A DNA stretch of 64,000 bases from Paludibacter sp963678465 (GCA_963678465.1 OY782858.1:2046001-2110000); one strand, 5' to 3'; counted from the stretch's first letter, positions 1 through 9,963 are shown. Made by a program: numbers and translations. The notes: a model not told the origin generated them from the sequence alone.

Positions 1-528
1 GACGACAAATCAAAATATGAAATAACGGATGAAAATCGCCAGGTTCAACATGGCCGCATCGCCATTGCCCGAGGAGGAATATTTGGCGTATTGCCCGGCA
101 ATAGTATTGAACGTGATTATTTGCCTCAGGCATATTCCGATTTTATTTATGCTATTATTATTGAAGAAATGGGACTTGTAGGAGGAATTTTTGTAATTTT
201 GCTCTACCTTATTTTACTGTTTAGGGCTGGACGAATTGCTACTGAAAGTCCAACAGTGTTCCCCGCTGTTCTTGTTATCGGGTTGTCACTTATGATTGTC
301 ATCCAATCGTTTGTAAGCATGTCGGTAGCCACCAGCCTCGGACCTGTTACCGGTCAGCCACTGCCTTTGATAAGCAGAGGAGGAACTTCAATTCTCATCA
401 CCTGTATCTATTTCGGAATTATATTCGGTATTACACGTCAATTAAAAGAGGAAGGTCAACCTGTAGACGAAACTATGGACGAAAAAGAAGAAGATAAAAT
501 TCCGGTGGTGACGCTTGAAGAACTTTAA
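1..528 (+). CDS. ftsW: FtsW, lipid II polymerase / SEDS protein (C-terminal part)
   Basis: The frame is open from the first base, so the gene begins before the window and about 175 C-terminal residues are visible. It reads through HGRIAIARGGIFG and PGNSIERDYLPQAYSDFIYA, the extracellular loop typical of FtsW, followed by three hydrophobic segments and the SEDS motif LPLISRGGTS. The last 30 residues are acidic and cytoplasmic. SEDS proteins polymerise septal glycan strands in the inner membrane. murG follows after 93 bp and the order ftsW-murG-murC-ftsQ-ftsA-ftsZ is the usual dcw order, which supports FtsW over RodA. Confidence 0.95.
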   Translation, partial: DDKSKYEITDENRQVQHGRIAIARGGIFGVLPGNSIERDYLPQAYSDFIYAIIIEEMGLVGGIFVILLYLILLFRAGRIATESPTVFPAVLVIGLSLMIVIQSFVSMSVATSLGPVTGQPLPLISRGGTSILITCIYFGIIFGITRQLKEEGQPVDETMDEKEEDKIPVVTLEEL

Positions 529-621
529 TGCTATTAAAAAAAAGAAAATACGTTATCAGACAATGAACTGCATGTCTGCTGACGATAAAAAAAAACTATC
601 GTTATTCAATGATATAAAAAT

Positions 622-1725
622 ATGAAACACAAATTTATAGTAAGCGGAGGAGGAACAGGCGGTCATATTTTTCCTGCAATAAGCATTGCCAATGCTCTTA
701 AACATAAATTTCCTGACGCCGACATTCTGTTTGTTGGTGCCGAAGGACGTATGGAAATGGAAAGAGTTCCATCTGCGGGCTATCGTATCGAAGGCTTACC
801 TGTAAGTGGATTCGACCGTAAAAACCTGTTGCGAAATGTAAAAGTCCTCTTCAACTTAATGAAAAGCATAATGAAGGCCCGCAGCATTATCAAAAAATTT
901 CGTCCCGAAGTAGTGATTGGCGTTGGTGGATATGCAAGTGCCCCTACCCTTCGGGCGGCTTCGGCTTACGGCATACCTACATTGATACAGGAACAAAACT
1001 CCTATGCCGGAGTAACCAATAAATTGCTTTCGAAAAAAGCTTCGAAAATATGTGTGGCATACGACAATATGGAGAAATTTTTTCCTGCTTCAAAAATAAT
1101 CAAAACAGGTAATCCCGTACGTCAGGATTTACTGAAAACACAAAACAAAGCCAAAGAAGCCTATCAGTTTTTTGGTTTCGACCCTACTAAAAAAACACTT
1201 TTAATCGTAGGTGGAAGTCTGGGGGCCCGAACAATTAACCAAAGTGTGACCGCCCAACTCAAACAACTGACCGAAGCAAACATTCAGGTGATTTGGCAAA
1301 CCGGCAAATATTACTTCGAAAGCGCCCTTCAATCGGCCGACAGTTTTAAATCGCCATCGTTGCTGGTGACCGATTTTGTTTCGAGAATGGATTATGCGTA
1401 TGCGATTGCCGATCTGGTAATTTCGCGAGCAGGGGCAAGTTCAATTTCCGAACTTTGCTTGTTGTCGAAACCAACCATTTTAGTACCTTCGCCCAATGTA
1501 GCCGAGGACCATCAAACACAGAATGCACTGGCGCTAGTACGAAAGGAAGCCGCCCTAATGATAAAAGACAGCGAAGCGATAGAGTTACTTATCCCTGAAG
1601 CGATTAAACTGATTAACAATGATGTGGAACTTTTAAAATTGGCCGAAAACATATTTAAAATGGCTGAAAAAGATTCGGCCGAAAGAATTGCCGACGAAGT
1701 AATTAAATTAGTCAAAAACAAATAA
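622..1725 (+). CDS. murG: MurG, UDP-GlcNAc:lipid I N-acetylglucosaminyltransferase
   Basis: This GT28 enzyme adds GlcNAc to lipid I to make lipid II on the inner face of the cytoplasmic membrane. At 367 residues it has the normal length. The N-terminal GGGTGGHIFPA loop lies at about residues 9-19, the second glycine loop GGSLGAR at about 197, and the UDP-GlcNAc-binding part ISRAGASSISEL with a following PSPNVAEDHQ stretch in the C-terminal domain. The start is the first ATG of the frame. It sits between ftsW and murC in the dcw cluster and is presumably cotranscribed with them. Confidence 0.97.
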   Translation: MKHKFIVSGGGTGGHIFPAISIANALKHKFPDADILFVGAEGRMEMERVPSAGYRIEGLPVSGFDRKNLLRNVKVLFNLMKSIMKARSIIKKFRPEVVIGVGGYASAPTLRAASAYGIPTLIQEQNSYAGVTNKLLSKKASKICVAYDNMEKFFPASKIIKTGNPVRQDLLKTQNKAKEAYQFFGFDPTKKTLLIVGGSLGARTINQSVTAQLKQLTEANIQVIWQTGKYYFESALQSADSFKSPSLLVTDFVSRMDYAYAIADLVISRAGASSISELCLLSKPTILVPSPNVAEDHQTQNALALVRKEAALMIKDSEAIELLIPEAIKLINNDVELLKLAENIFKMAEKDSAERIADEVIKLVKNK

Positions 1726-1832
1726 TTAGTATATCGCATCCTTTTTTAGAAGAATAACTATCAAAAAAAATCTGTATTTTGTTTTCATACGTTCGGAAAA
1801 CGCCTAAAAACAAAAATGATGTAGAAATAAAC

Positions 1833-3203
1833 ATGAATAAATTTAATAAATATTACTTTTTGGGAATTGGTGGAATAGGTATGAGTGCATTAGCACGCTA
1901 TTTCAAAACAAAAGGATTTGCTGTGGGTGGATACGACAGAAGCAAAACAAAACTTACCTCCGACCTGGAGGCAGAAGGAATCAGCATTTGCTACAACGAA
2001 AGTGTAAATCATATTCCTGCTGAATTCGTAAAACCGGAAAGCACACTTATTGTGCTCACGCCTGCCGTTCCCGAAAGTCATCCTCAACTTCAATACTTCC
2101 GCGAGCAGAATTACACAATTCTTAAGCGGGCTCAGGTATTGGGCGACATAACCCGCCAAAGCAAAGGCATTTGTATAGCCGGAACACATGGTAAAACAAC
2201 TACTTCTACTATAACTGCTCACTTGCTCTATCAGTCGCAGGTAACATGCAGTGCATTTCTGGGTGGAATATCGAATAATTACAACACGAACCTTTTGCTA
2301 TCGAAAAACAGCAATCTGGTAGTTATCGAAGCCGATGAATACGATCGTTCTTTTCATCAACTTTCGCCTTATATGGCAGTTATCACCTCTGTAGATGCCG
2401 ATCATTTAGACATTTATGATACACCCGAAGCTTTCCATCAGAGCTTCGAACATTTCGCATCACTTGTTACTCCCGGAGGTGTAATTATCATTAAAAAAGG
2501 CATCGAATTAGAACTGAAACTTCAGAAAGGAGTGAAACTCTACACCTACTCCATGGACGAAGGCGGTGATTTTCATGCAGAAAAAATAAAAATTTCGCAG
2601 GGTGAAATTCATTTTGATTTTGTAACACCCACCGAAAGAATAGTAGATGTAAGACTGGGTGTGCCTGTACGCATTAACGTAGAAAACAGTGTGGCTGCTA
2701 TGGCACTAGCCTGGCTCAACGGCGTTACTGCCGACGAATTAAGAGTTGGGATATCTTCTTTTTCAGGAATTTACCGCCGATTCAATACTGTTTACAAAAC
2801 GGATAAACTGGTGTACATGGACGATTACGCCCATCATCCCAGTGAATTGAGAGCCAGCATTTCATCCATTCGTGCGTTGTATCCCGGACGAAAAATCACA
2901 GGTATTTTCCAACCGCACCTGTATACACGAACCCGCGATTTTGCCAGCGACTTTGCCGATGCGCTTTCGTTGCTTGATGAACTTATTCTGCTCGATATCT
3001 ATCCGGCCCGCGAACAACCGATTGAAGGTGTTACTTCCAACATTATTTTAAGTAAAGTCAAACTGAGTAACAAAACTTTGTGCTCAAAAGAAAATCTATT
3101 ACCTTTGCTGAAAGAAAAAGAAATTGATGTGTTGGTTACTTTTGGAGCCGGCGATATTGATACAATGGTTCCGCTTATTAAAAATCAGCTAAAACAAATT
3201 TAA
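1833..3203 (+). CDS. murC: MurC, UDP-N-acetylmuramate--L-alanine ligase
   Basis: ATP-dependent ligase adding L-Ala to UDP-MurNAc, the first step of stem-peptide assembly. The frame is open from 1779, but the family N-terminus (FLGIGGIGMSALA, about residues 9-21) starts just after the ATG at 1833. That start gives 456 residues, whereas an upstream start would add 18 unconserved residues. Visible motifs are the ATP-binding GTHGKTTTS near residue 117, EADEYDRSF, and DDYAHHPSE near residue 330. It lies downstream of murG and upstream of ftsQ. Other dcw genes such as murB and ddl are not in the visible part. Confidence 0.96.
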   Translation: MNKFNKYYFLGIGGIGMSALARYFKTKGFAVGGYDRSKTKLTSDLEAEGISICYNESVNHIPAEFVKPESTLIVLTPAVPESHPQLQYFREQNYTILKRAQVLGDITRQSKGICIAGTHGKTTTSTITAHLLYQSQVTCSAFLGGISNNYNTNLLLSKNSNLVVIEADEYDRSFHQLSPYMAVITSVDADHLDIYDTPEAFHQSFEHFASLVTPGGVIIIKKGIELELKLQKGVKLYTYSMDEGGDFHAEKIKISQGEIHFDFVTPTERIVDVRLGVPVRINVENSVAAMALAWLNGVTADELRVGISSFSGIYRRFNTVYKTDKLVYMDDYAHHPSELRASISSIRALYPGRKITGIFQPHLYTRTRDFASDFADALSLLDELILLDIYPAREQPIEGVTSNIILSKVKLSNKTLCSKENLLPLLKEKEIDVLVTFGAGDIDTMVPLIKNQLKQI

Positions 3204-3243
3204 CAACATACACATTAGAAAAAAGATTGTCGATTTCATTGAA

Positions 3244-4053
3244 ATGAAAATATCAAAGCTTGCATATGTATTCATTATCACCTGTATATCTATTATATTG
3301 GGATATTTAGGTTTCGTTATATTCAGTTTTACGAATAACGACAACCAAATTACATGTGTGCAGCTCGATATAAATTTTGAGAACAACCAAGAAATTCAGC
3401 TTATCACCGACAACGAAATAGCTAAAACACTTGAAAGAAACGATTTAAATCCTATTGGCAAATCTTACAAACATATTCATACCGAATCGATTGAGAAAAC
3501 ATTGTTGAAAAACCCTATGATAAAAAGCGCCGAATGTTATAAAACACCTGCAGGCACTGTTTGTATAAAAGTGAGTCAACGCATACCAAAATTCATGATT
3601 GCAGGACAGGAAAACTATTATATCGACACCGACCGTCAGATGTTTCCTGTATCGTTAAATCAGGCAGCTTATGTACCTGTAGTTTCAGGAAGGATTACGA
3701 GGTCCTTTGCCACCGGTAAACTTTTCGATTTTGTAAGCTTCATTACAGAAGATCCATTCTGGAATGCGCAGATCGAACAAATTTACATTCGCGAAGATCT
3801 TAAAATTGTGCTTGTTCCAAGAGTTGGCGATGCTACTATCGTACTTGGTAAGTTGGATAATTATGAGTTAAAACTCGAAAAGCTTTACAGGCTTTACAAA
3901 GGAGGCTTTAACACAATGGGTTGGAATCATTACGAAAAAATTGATTTACAATATGACAATCAGATTGTTTGTACAAAAAAAGGGTTACAAACTACGAAAC
4001 CAAAAATCGAAATTGTTCAGAATAATGACAGTAGTACTGTAAAGAAGATATGA
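3244..4053 (+). CDS. ftsQ: FtsQ, cell-division membrane protein
   Basis: Bitopic inner-membrane division protein that links early and late divisome proteins. A short cytoplasmic tail is followed by one hydrophobic segment at about residues 7-29, then a periplasmic domain in which residues about 40-110 match a POTRA-like region (ITDNEIAKTLERNDLNPIGK). The rest is the beta-rich FtsQ domain, with VPVVSGRI near the middle. Sequence conservation of FtsQ is low, so the position between murC and ftsA carries weight. Its stop overlaps the ftsA start in an ATGATG arrangement, which suggests translational coupling. Confidence 0.9.
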   Translation: MKISKLAYVFIITCISIILGYLGFVIFSFTNNDNQITCVQLDINFENNQEIQLITDNEIAKTLERNDLNPIGKSYKHIHTESIEKTLLKNPMIKSAECYKTPAGTVCIKVSQRIPKFMIAGQENYYIDTDRQMFPVSLNQAAYVPVVSGRITRSFATGKLFDFVSFITEDPFWNAQIEQIYIREDLKIVLVPRVGDATIVLGKLDNYELKLEKLYRLYKGGFNTMGWNHYEKIDLQYDNQIVCTKKGLQTTKPKIEIVQNNDSSTVKKI

Positions 4054-5363
4054 TGTTAAATAAATATGTTGCAATAGATTTGGGTAGCTCTAAAATCACG
4101 GCATTGGCAGCCGAGGTTCAAGCCGACAACACCCTGAAAATTTTAGCTGTCGAATCCAAACCAGCCGAAGATGTTAAACATGGTATTATCGAACAGTTAT
4201 CGGGTGCCGCTTACAAAATCAGCGAACTCACACGGCTGATTCAGAACAGTGCAAGAATCCACGATATTGATCAGGTATCGGTAAGCGTTGGAGCAAAAAG
4301 CATGAAAAGCACGTCTGTTACAATTAGCAGGTTTGTAGGTGCATCAAAAACTGTAAGCGATCAGTTAATCTACGAGATGAATGAAGAATGCATCAAAAAA
4401 GTACAGAAAGACAATATCGCAGTTTTCGATGTTATCCCACTTTATTATGAACTGGATGGACACCGTACCGATGACCCAACCAACAAAAGAGCAACACAAA
4501 TAACTGCTAAATACACCGTTATCTACGGAAATAAAGCTATAAAGGATGCCATTGATAGATGCTTCGAAAGAACCGGACTCATAGCAGAATGCATTCCTGT
4601 AACTGCTGAATGTCTGTCCACAGCAGTACTGGATGAAAACGATCGCGAAAATGGTTGTGCTTTAATTAACTTCGGAGCTTCCACAACTACACTGGCCATT
4701 TACAAAAACGACACGCTACAACAAATGCTCATCGTTCCACTCGGCGGAAAAAACATAACAAAAGATATTCAGGAACTCGGCATCAGCGAATCCCATGCCG
4801 AAAGACTCAAATGCATCAAAGGTTTTGCAATGGAACGCCTTGTTGAAGAGCCTATTTTCGTTCAGATACCTTCGGTGGAGGATGAAAAACCACCGGTTAA
4901 GATTTCGACAAAATTTTTGGCCACTATCATCGAAGCGCGTATCGAGGAAATACTTCAACCTATTATTGAGAAAATAAATGCATTCCCCGACACTTTGGAA
5001 GCAGGAATAATTATTACCGGTGGCGCCTCTCAACTCAAAAATCTTATTGACTTTGTAAGTGAAAAAACAGGAATGGAAACCCGTTTGGGTAGTCATGCCG
5101 AATGGCTTAGCGATAAATCAGCCGAAAAATATCTTAGCACCGATCTGTCGCAGTTGGTTGGTACCATTTTACTTCAACACGAATACCGCCAGGAACATCC
5201 TGTAGAAGAAATAAAAGTAGTAAAAAAAGAGCCCAAACTCCCCAAAAAAGGACTCAAGGATAGAATAGCCAATGGACTGATCAATTTTTTCGGCGACGAA
5301 AACAGCATGAACGAAGACAAAGAAGATGATCAGGCACAGGCAACGAATAAAAAACGATCTTAA
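4050..5363 (+). CDS. ftsA: FtsA, actin-like cell-division ATPase
   Basis: FtsA tethers FtsZ to the membrane and recruits later divisome proteins. The actin-fold phosphate loop AIDLGSSKITAL opens the protein, INFGASTTTLAIY is the second phosphate loop, and IIITGGASQL is the adenosine motif. The SHS2 insert lies in the first third. The C-terminus carries LKDRIANGLINFFGDE, an amphipathic stretch that fits the membrane-targeting helix, followed by a charged tail of about 20 residues. The first of two adjacent ATGs overlaps the ftsQ stop. ftsZ follows after 41 bp. Confidence 0.96.
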   Translation: MMLNKYVAIDLGSSKITALAAEVQADNTLKILAVESKPAEDVKHGIIEQLSGAAYKISELTRLIQNSARIHDIDQVSVSVGAKSMKSTSVTISRFVGASKTVSDQLIYEMNEECIKKVQKDNIAVFDVIPLYYELDGHRTDDPTNKRATQITAKYTVIYGNKAIKDAIDRCFERTGLIAECIPVTAECLSTAVLDENDRENGCALINFGASTTTLAIYKNDTLQQMLIVPLGGKNITKDIQELGISESHAERLKCIKGFAMERLVEEPIFVQIPSVEDEKPPVKISTKFLATIIEARIEEILQPIIEKINAFPDTLEAGIIITGGASQLKNLIDFVSEKTGMETRLGSHAEWLSDKSAEKYLSTDLSQLVGTILLQHEYRQEHPVEEIKVVKKEPKLPKKGLKDRIANGLINFFGDENSMNEDKEDDQAQATNKKRS

Positions 5364-5404
5364 GATATTATTTAAAAGCTATAAACAGAGAATAAATACA
5401 TTAT

Positions 5405-6727
5405 ATGGGCTATTTAGAAGACAGTTTACCCTTAGAATTACCATTGATCGATTCCTCTATTATTAAAGTGATAGGTGTCGGTGGTGGTGGTGGCAACGCC
5501 GTGAACCACATGTACCGTCAGGGGATAACGGACGTTTCGTTCGTAGTGTGCAACACCGACAATCAGGCGCTTATCAAATCGCCGGTTCCAACAAAAATTC
5601 AGTTGGGAGTTGATACCACTTCCGGATTAGGGGCGGGTGGCAACCCCGTTGTTGCCAAAAAAGCAGCCGAAGAATCGATTGCAAAGATTCAAAACATATT
5701 GAACGATAACACCAAAATGGTTTTCATTACTGCCGGAATGGGTGGAGGAACCGGAACAGGTGCATCGCCTGTAGTGGCTAAAGCTGCTCACGACCTTGGT
5801 ATTCTTACTGTTGGAATCGTAACTATTCCTTTTGCTTTCGAAGGTAACCTTAAGATAAAACAAGCCCTCGAAGGTGTGGCTGCATTGAGCGAACATGTAG
5901 ATGCCATTCTTGTGATCAACAATGAAAAACTAAAGGAAATATATCCCGACCTGGAACTGTCCAACGCCTTTGCCAAAGCCGACGATGTTTTGACAAATGC
6001 AGCCAAAGGCATTGCCGAAATTATTACTGTGCCCGGCTATATCAATACCGACTTTGCCGATGTGTACAGCATTATGAAAGACGGTAATGTGGCCATCATG
6101 AACACGGGTTTTGCTTCAGGCGAAAACCGTATCAGCAAAGCCATTGAAGATGCATTGAACTCGCCTTTACTAAACACCAACGATGTGAGTGGGGCCAGCA
6201 AGGTATTGTTGAGTTTATATTGCTCCACCACCAACCAGATCAAAATGGAAGAAGTGCAGCAAATCCACGATTTCATGAACAAAGTAGGTGACAATGTTCA
6301 GGTAATTTGGGGTGCGACTTTCGATGACAGTTTGGGCGATAATGTAAAAATAACAATTATTGCAACAGGATACGATGTGAGCGATATTCCCGGAATGCCT
6401 ACTAAATTAGCAAAAGAAGTACAGAAAACTCCGGCCCACAACTCAGGTTCGGTGATTCAGAATGTTGTGACAGCCATTCATACTTCTTTGAATGCCGATA
6501 AACCCGAAAGAGAAGAGCGGGAAATAAGTGAAGAAGAAATGCGCAAAGCAATGGATCAGTATTATGGCAAACAAACAGCTGCGAAACCTGAACCAATTCC
6601 AGAACCTCTTCCTGAGCCTGAACCAGAAATGGAAATACAAACTTTCACACTGGAAGAGCTGGAAGACGAAAGTACCCTTAAAAGTGTTGAAAACATTCCG
6701 GCATGGAAACGAAGATTATTGCGCTAA
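5405..6727 (+). CDS. ftsZ: FtsZ, tubulin-like cell-division GTPase
   Basis: FtsZ polymerises into the cytokinetic ring. The GTPase domain has the glycine loop GVGGGGGNAVNHM near residue 25 and the tubulin signature GGGTGTG at about residues 113-119. The C-terminal linker is Glu/Pro rich (a run of PEPxPEP at roughly residues 393-411). It ends in NIPAWKRRLLR, which fits the conserved terminal peptide that binds FtsA. At 440 residues it is somewhat longer than E. coli FtsZ, because of this linker. It is the last division gene of the cluster. Confidence 0.98.
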   Translation: MGYLEDSLPLELPLIDSSIIKVIGVGGGGGNAVNHMYRQGITDVSFVVCNTDNQALIKSPVPTKIQLGVDTTSGLGAGGNPVVAKKAAEESIAKIQNILNDNTKMVFITAGMGGGTGTGASPVVAKAAHDLGILTVGIVTIPFAFEGNLKIKQALEGVAALSEHVDAILVINNEKLKEIYPDLELSNAFAKADDVLTNAAKGIAEIITVPGYINTDFADVYSIMKDGNVAIMNTGFASGENRISKAIEDALNSPLLNTNDVSGASKVLLSLYCSTTNQIKMEEVQQIHDFMNKVGDNVQVIWGATFDDSLGDNVKITIIATGYDVSDIPGMPTKLAKEVQKTPAHNSGSVIQNVVTAIHTSLNADKPEREEREISEEEMRKAMDQYYGKQTAAKPEPIPEPLPEPEPEMEIQTFTLEELEDESTLKSVENIPAWKRRLLR

Positions 6728-6783
6728 TGCAATCATCCTTTTGCTGATAATCTCTTTTTAAATAACTAAAAACAGAAAAGAAA

Positions 6784-7239
6784 ATGAACGAACTATTCGA
6801 TAAAGTAAGCGGAGATATAAAAACCGCTATGTTAGCCCGCGATAAAGTAGCCCTCGAAGCCTTACGTGGCATTAAAAAAGAATTTCTCGAAGCCAAAACC
6901 GCCAAAGGTGGTGATGGAAATCTGGCCGACGATGCTGCTGTAAAAATTTTGCAGAAAATGGTAAAACAGCGCAAAGAATCGGCTCAGATTTATAGCGAAC
7001 AAAATCGCCCCGAACTGGCCGAAAACGAATTGGCCGAAGCCGTGGTAATAGAAAAATACCTTCCGACACAAATGACCGATAGCGAGCTGGAAGCAGCAGT
7101 AGCAGCCGTTATTGCACAAGTTGGAGCCACAGGCCCACAAGACATGGGCAAAGTAATGGGTGTTGCCAGCAAACAATTGGCAGGCAAAACCGAAGGTCGG
7201 TTGATTTCCGAAAAAGTAAAAGCTTTACTGGCTAAATAA
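6784..7239 (+). CDS. GatB/YqeY domain protein
   Basis: A 151-residue stand-alone GatB/YqeY domain protein, related to the tail domain of the amidotransferase subunit GatB. The helical body shows LRGIKKEFLEAKT, YLPTQMTDSELE and the family C-terminal stretch MGKVMGVASKQLAGKTEGRLIS. Tail domains of this type bind tRNA in GatB, but the free-standing proteins have no settled role. It lies 56 bp after ftsZ and is closed by a strong hairpin, so it is probably the last gene of the dcw transcript. Confidence 0.93.
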   Translation: MNELFDKVSGDIKTAMLARDKVALEALRGIKKEFLEAKTAKGGDGNLADDAAVKILQKMVKQRKESAQIYSEQNRPELAENELAEAVVIEKYLPTQMTDSELEAAVAAVIAQVGATGPQDMGKVMGVASKQLAGKTEGRLISEKVKALLAK

Positions 7240-7290
7240 TCGTTCTGGTTACTTTCAACGACTCTATATTTAAGTCCCGGGAGCAGCATA

Positions 7291-7342
7291 AAAACAACAA
7301 CTGCCGAAACTGAATCAGATCAGTTTCGGCAGTTGTTGTTTT
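7291..7342. terminator. Bidirectional terminator hairpin
   Basis: A perfect 22-bp stem (7291-7312 with 7321-7342) encloses an 8-base loop. A-rich and T-rich ends on the two sides make it usable from both strands. It separates the plus-strand dcw/yqeY transcript from the convergent GH127 gene. Confidence 0.9.
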
Positions 7343-7357
7343 TAGCAATTAATTATT

Positions 7358-9733
7358 TCAGCAACCGGGTATTGTTTTCAATAACCTGACTTCGTAAATG
7401 CCACCTGCAACAGAACCTTTCTCGGCAACGAATTTTACGGTCATTACCCCATTGCTTTGTTTCACAAGCGCTTCGGGAATTGCGTAGTCTACAGAGTAAA
7501 AGCCATTTCCCGCGGCTTCGTTCAAAACCACATCGGCAATTGTTTGATTGTCGACAAGAATTTTAAATTTACGTCCGTTGTCCTTGCTGAAATAAGTAAT
7601 CCGCAGTGCTTTCGCCTCTTTTCCGGCATCCTTCATTTTATAACTGAACCAGCCGTGAGCATCGCGCCAGTGTTTATCCATATTCACGCCGGTGTTCGAT
7701 CTTTCGCTTTTGATAAAATGATCCGATTCGGGCTGTTGCTCTCCGGGTGTCACCATATCGAGCGTTACGGTTGCAAGCAGCTGCCGTTTTTCTTCATCTG
7801 CAGCTGTTTTCTTTTGCATTTCCTTGATGCTTTCCATCGATTCGATAGGCCAGTAAATAATGTAGCGCGCATCGTGCAGTCGGAAAAACGGAATGAGCTC
7901 AAGTTTTTTGTATTTTTCCTGATAAATAACATCGCCGGCCGTAAAAGTAAGCGCCTTGCCCGGTACCGGGTGAATACTTGCTGCTATATCCTTTTTATCG
8001 GACACAAACATTGGCATTTCGGCAATAGGAAACTGCCGACCCGATGCCACATGACCACCACGGCTATCATCGGCAAACAATCCCTTCATTTCGGCAGTAT
8101 CTGTTTTTGCAGCCAATACAACAGGACCATGGAGAACAGCTACATAATTCGATTTATCGGGAAACTCTTCCACCGTCGTGCGCATGGGTAATTGCAGCAA
8201 CACTTTGTCACCATCTTTCCATTTTCGGTTGATGCCAAGGTATGAACCCGGAAGCGCAGTAACAGCCACAGGTTTTCCGTTGATAGTTACTTTCAATGCA
8301 TGGGCAGCAACCCAGGCCGGATAACGCAGATGAAGTGTGAATTTCGAAGCTTTGGCAGTGTTTATACTGAATGCTACCGTTTCTTCGTCGGGGAAGCGGG
8401 TATTTTGCGTAAGCACAACATTTTGCGACTTCCAGTTCAAGCGCGATGGAATAAAAAGGTTGACATATAAGTTATTTTTGTTACTTGTATAAATCAATTC
8501 ATTGTATTTTCCATGATTTTCCATGCCCGAGCCCACACAACACCAGAAACTGGTTTGAGGTTGAGAGTAAACGCGGTAATGTCCCGGGCGCATGGGCGTG
8601 AAATACACAAAACCGCCTTTATCGGGATGCTGAGTGGACAAAATATGGTTGTACAAGGCGCGCTCGTAGTACTCGATGTACTTTTCGCTGCCATCATAGC
8701 TGAAAAGCATTTTCGACAGTTTCAGCATATTGTAGGTATTGCAGGTTTCAGGGCCCTGCTCGCTGGATATCATCGACGAAAAATCGGTAATCGGGTGAAA
8801 ATGTTCGCGAACACTGTTTCCACCTATGGCCGAACTTCTGTGATTCACTACATTGTCCCAGAAAAACCGTGCAGCCCGTCCGTAGGCGCTGTCATTGTTC
8901 AGTTCTGCAATTCGTTCGAACCCGATGACCTTTGGAATCTGCGTATTGGCATGCAAACCGTTTAATTTATCCTGCTGTTGTTCCAATGGTTGGAGAATAA
9001 ACTGGTGCGAAAAGCGATAAGCAAGTTGCATATATTTTTTATCGCCTGTAATGGCAGCCACATCGGCAAATATCTCGTTAAGGCCGCCATGTTCCGAACG
9101 CAACATATCCTGTATCTGTTTATCATCCAAATTTTTGGTCAGGTTCAGCATCCAATCCGAGAATTTGACAAGCATATTTTTCGCTTTTTCGCTTTTGGCA
9201 TAAACAAAGGCATCGTTCAAGCCCGCGTAAGTCTTGTGAATATTATAAAGCGGCACCCAACCGTTGTTCAGATTAAAACCTCCGGCATTAATCTTCCCCG
9301 CAGCCACGTCGGCCCATAGTTTTTTGCTACCGGGAACTCCACCTATGTAGCCATCGCCATTGGCCAGCTGACATTGCTCCCATGTATCGAGCATGTAGTT
9401 GAGTTTTTCCAATATTTTTTTGTCGCCGGTAGAAGCATACATCAATGCCAGGGCCGAAACATAATGTCCGCCGATATGTCCATCCAGTCCGGTATTTTCC
9501 CAGTTGGTATAGCTCTCGGCTTTAGGCTTTAATCCCACTTCGCGCAAGAAAGGAGCCAGCAAGCGATCAGGATTCAACTCCAGTATGTAATTCATATCAA
9601 CAGTTTGTGCATCCTGAAACACGCCGGGAAGCAACTGAACATCCTGCGATTGAAAAGTTGTATGACGTGCATTTTGTTGCGCCTGAAGGCAAAAAAGCAT
9701 AAAGAAGAATGGAAGAAGGATCAGTTTTTTCAT
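7358..9733 (-). CDS. GH127 beta-L-arabinofuranosidase (DUF1680)
   Basis: Predicted exported glycosidase of 791 residues. The ATG at 9733 is chosen because it starts directly at a signal peptide (MKKLILLPFFFMLFCLQAQ); the frame stays open 22 codons further upstream without family similarity. The GH127 metal/catalytic residues are visible: GPETCN with Glu329 and Cys331, and WCCVGSGMEN with Cys398 and Cys399. They match Glu338/Cys340/Cys417/Cys418 of the Bifidobacterium enzyme HypBA1, where a zinc-bound cysteine is the nucleophile. Family members release beta-L-arabinofuranose from plant glycans. It is divergent from the hybrid sensor gene and part of the arabinan cluster. A TATCTTTG -7-like box lies upstream (minus strand, 9797-9804). 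Confidence 0.9.
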   Translation of the reverse strand: MKKLILLPFFFMLFCLQAQQNARHTTFQSQDVQLLPGVFQDAQTVDMNYILELNPDRLLAPFLREVGLKPKAESYTNWENTGLDGHIGGHYVSALALMYASTGDKKILEKLNYMLDTWEQCQLANGDGYIGGVPGSKKLWADVAAGKINAGGFNLNNGWVPLYNIHKTYAGLNDAFVYAKSEKAKNMLVKFSDWMLNLTKNLDDKQIQDMLRSEHGGLNEIFADVAAITGDKKYMQLAYRFSHQFILQPLEQQQDKLNGLHANTQIPKVIGFERIAELNNDSAYGRAARFFWDNVVNHRSSAIGGNSVREHFHPITDFSSMISSEQGPETCNTYNMLKLSKMLFSYDGSEKYIEYYERALYNHILSTQHPDKGGFVYFTPMRPGHYRVYSQPQTSFWCCVGSGMENHGKYNELIYTSNKNNLYVNLFIPSRLNWKSQNVVLTQNTRFPDEETVAFSINTAKASKFTLHLRYPAWVAAHALKVTINGKPVAVTALPGSYLGINRKWKDGDKVLLQLPMRTTVEEFPDKSNYVAVLHGPVVLAAKTDTAEMKGLFADDSRGGHVASGRQFPIAEMPMFVSDKKDIAASIHPVPGKALTFTAGDVIYQEKYKKLELIPFFRLHDARYIIYWPIESMESIKEMQKKTAADEEKRQLLATVTLDMVTPGEQQPESDHFIKSERSNTGVNMDKHWRDAHGWFSYKMKDAGKEAKALRITYFSKDNGRKFKILVDNQTIADVVLNEAAGNGFYSVDYAIPEALVKQSNGVMTVKFVAEKGSVAGGIYEVRLLKTIPGC

Positions 9734-9881
9734 GTCGTACTGTTTGTTTAATATAAGGAAACCTAAGTTTTCGGGACAATGCAATTTCCCAAAGTTCAAA
9801 GATATTCATTTTTATGCAGAACGGATGTGAAGAAATGAATCAAATATATGTAAAATTAGACAAAACAAGAGGATGATTTTC

Positions 9882-9928
9882 AAAACAGCTTTGGGTTGCT
9901 AGCATTTACACGCTATAAAACAGCTTTG
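9882..9928. promoter_or_regulatory. Pair of 12-bp direct repeats, candidate operator
   Basis: AAAACAGCTTTG occurs at 9882-9893 and again at 9917-9928, 35 bp apart from start to start. The pair lies between the divergent GH127 and hybrid-sensor genes, 150-195 bp upstream of the GH127 start. The repeats are seen directly. Binding by the AraC domain of the neighbouring regulator is inference; no copy was found in front of GH51. Confidence 0.35.
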
Positions 9929-9963
9929 TACTTGTAAATCGTCCATGAAAAACAAGGTTCAAT

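Noticed and set aside
7457..9319. Long open frames antisense to the GH127 gene
   Set aside because: They lie opposite a clear gene with catalytic motifs and have no domain or start context of their own.
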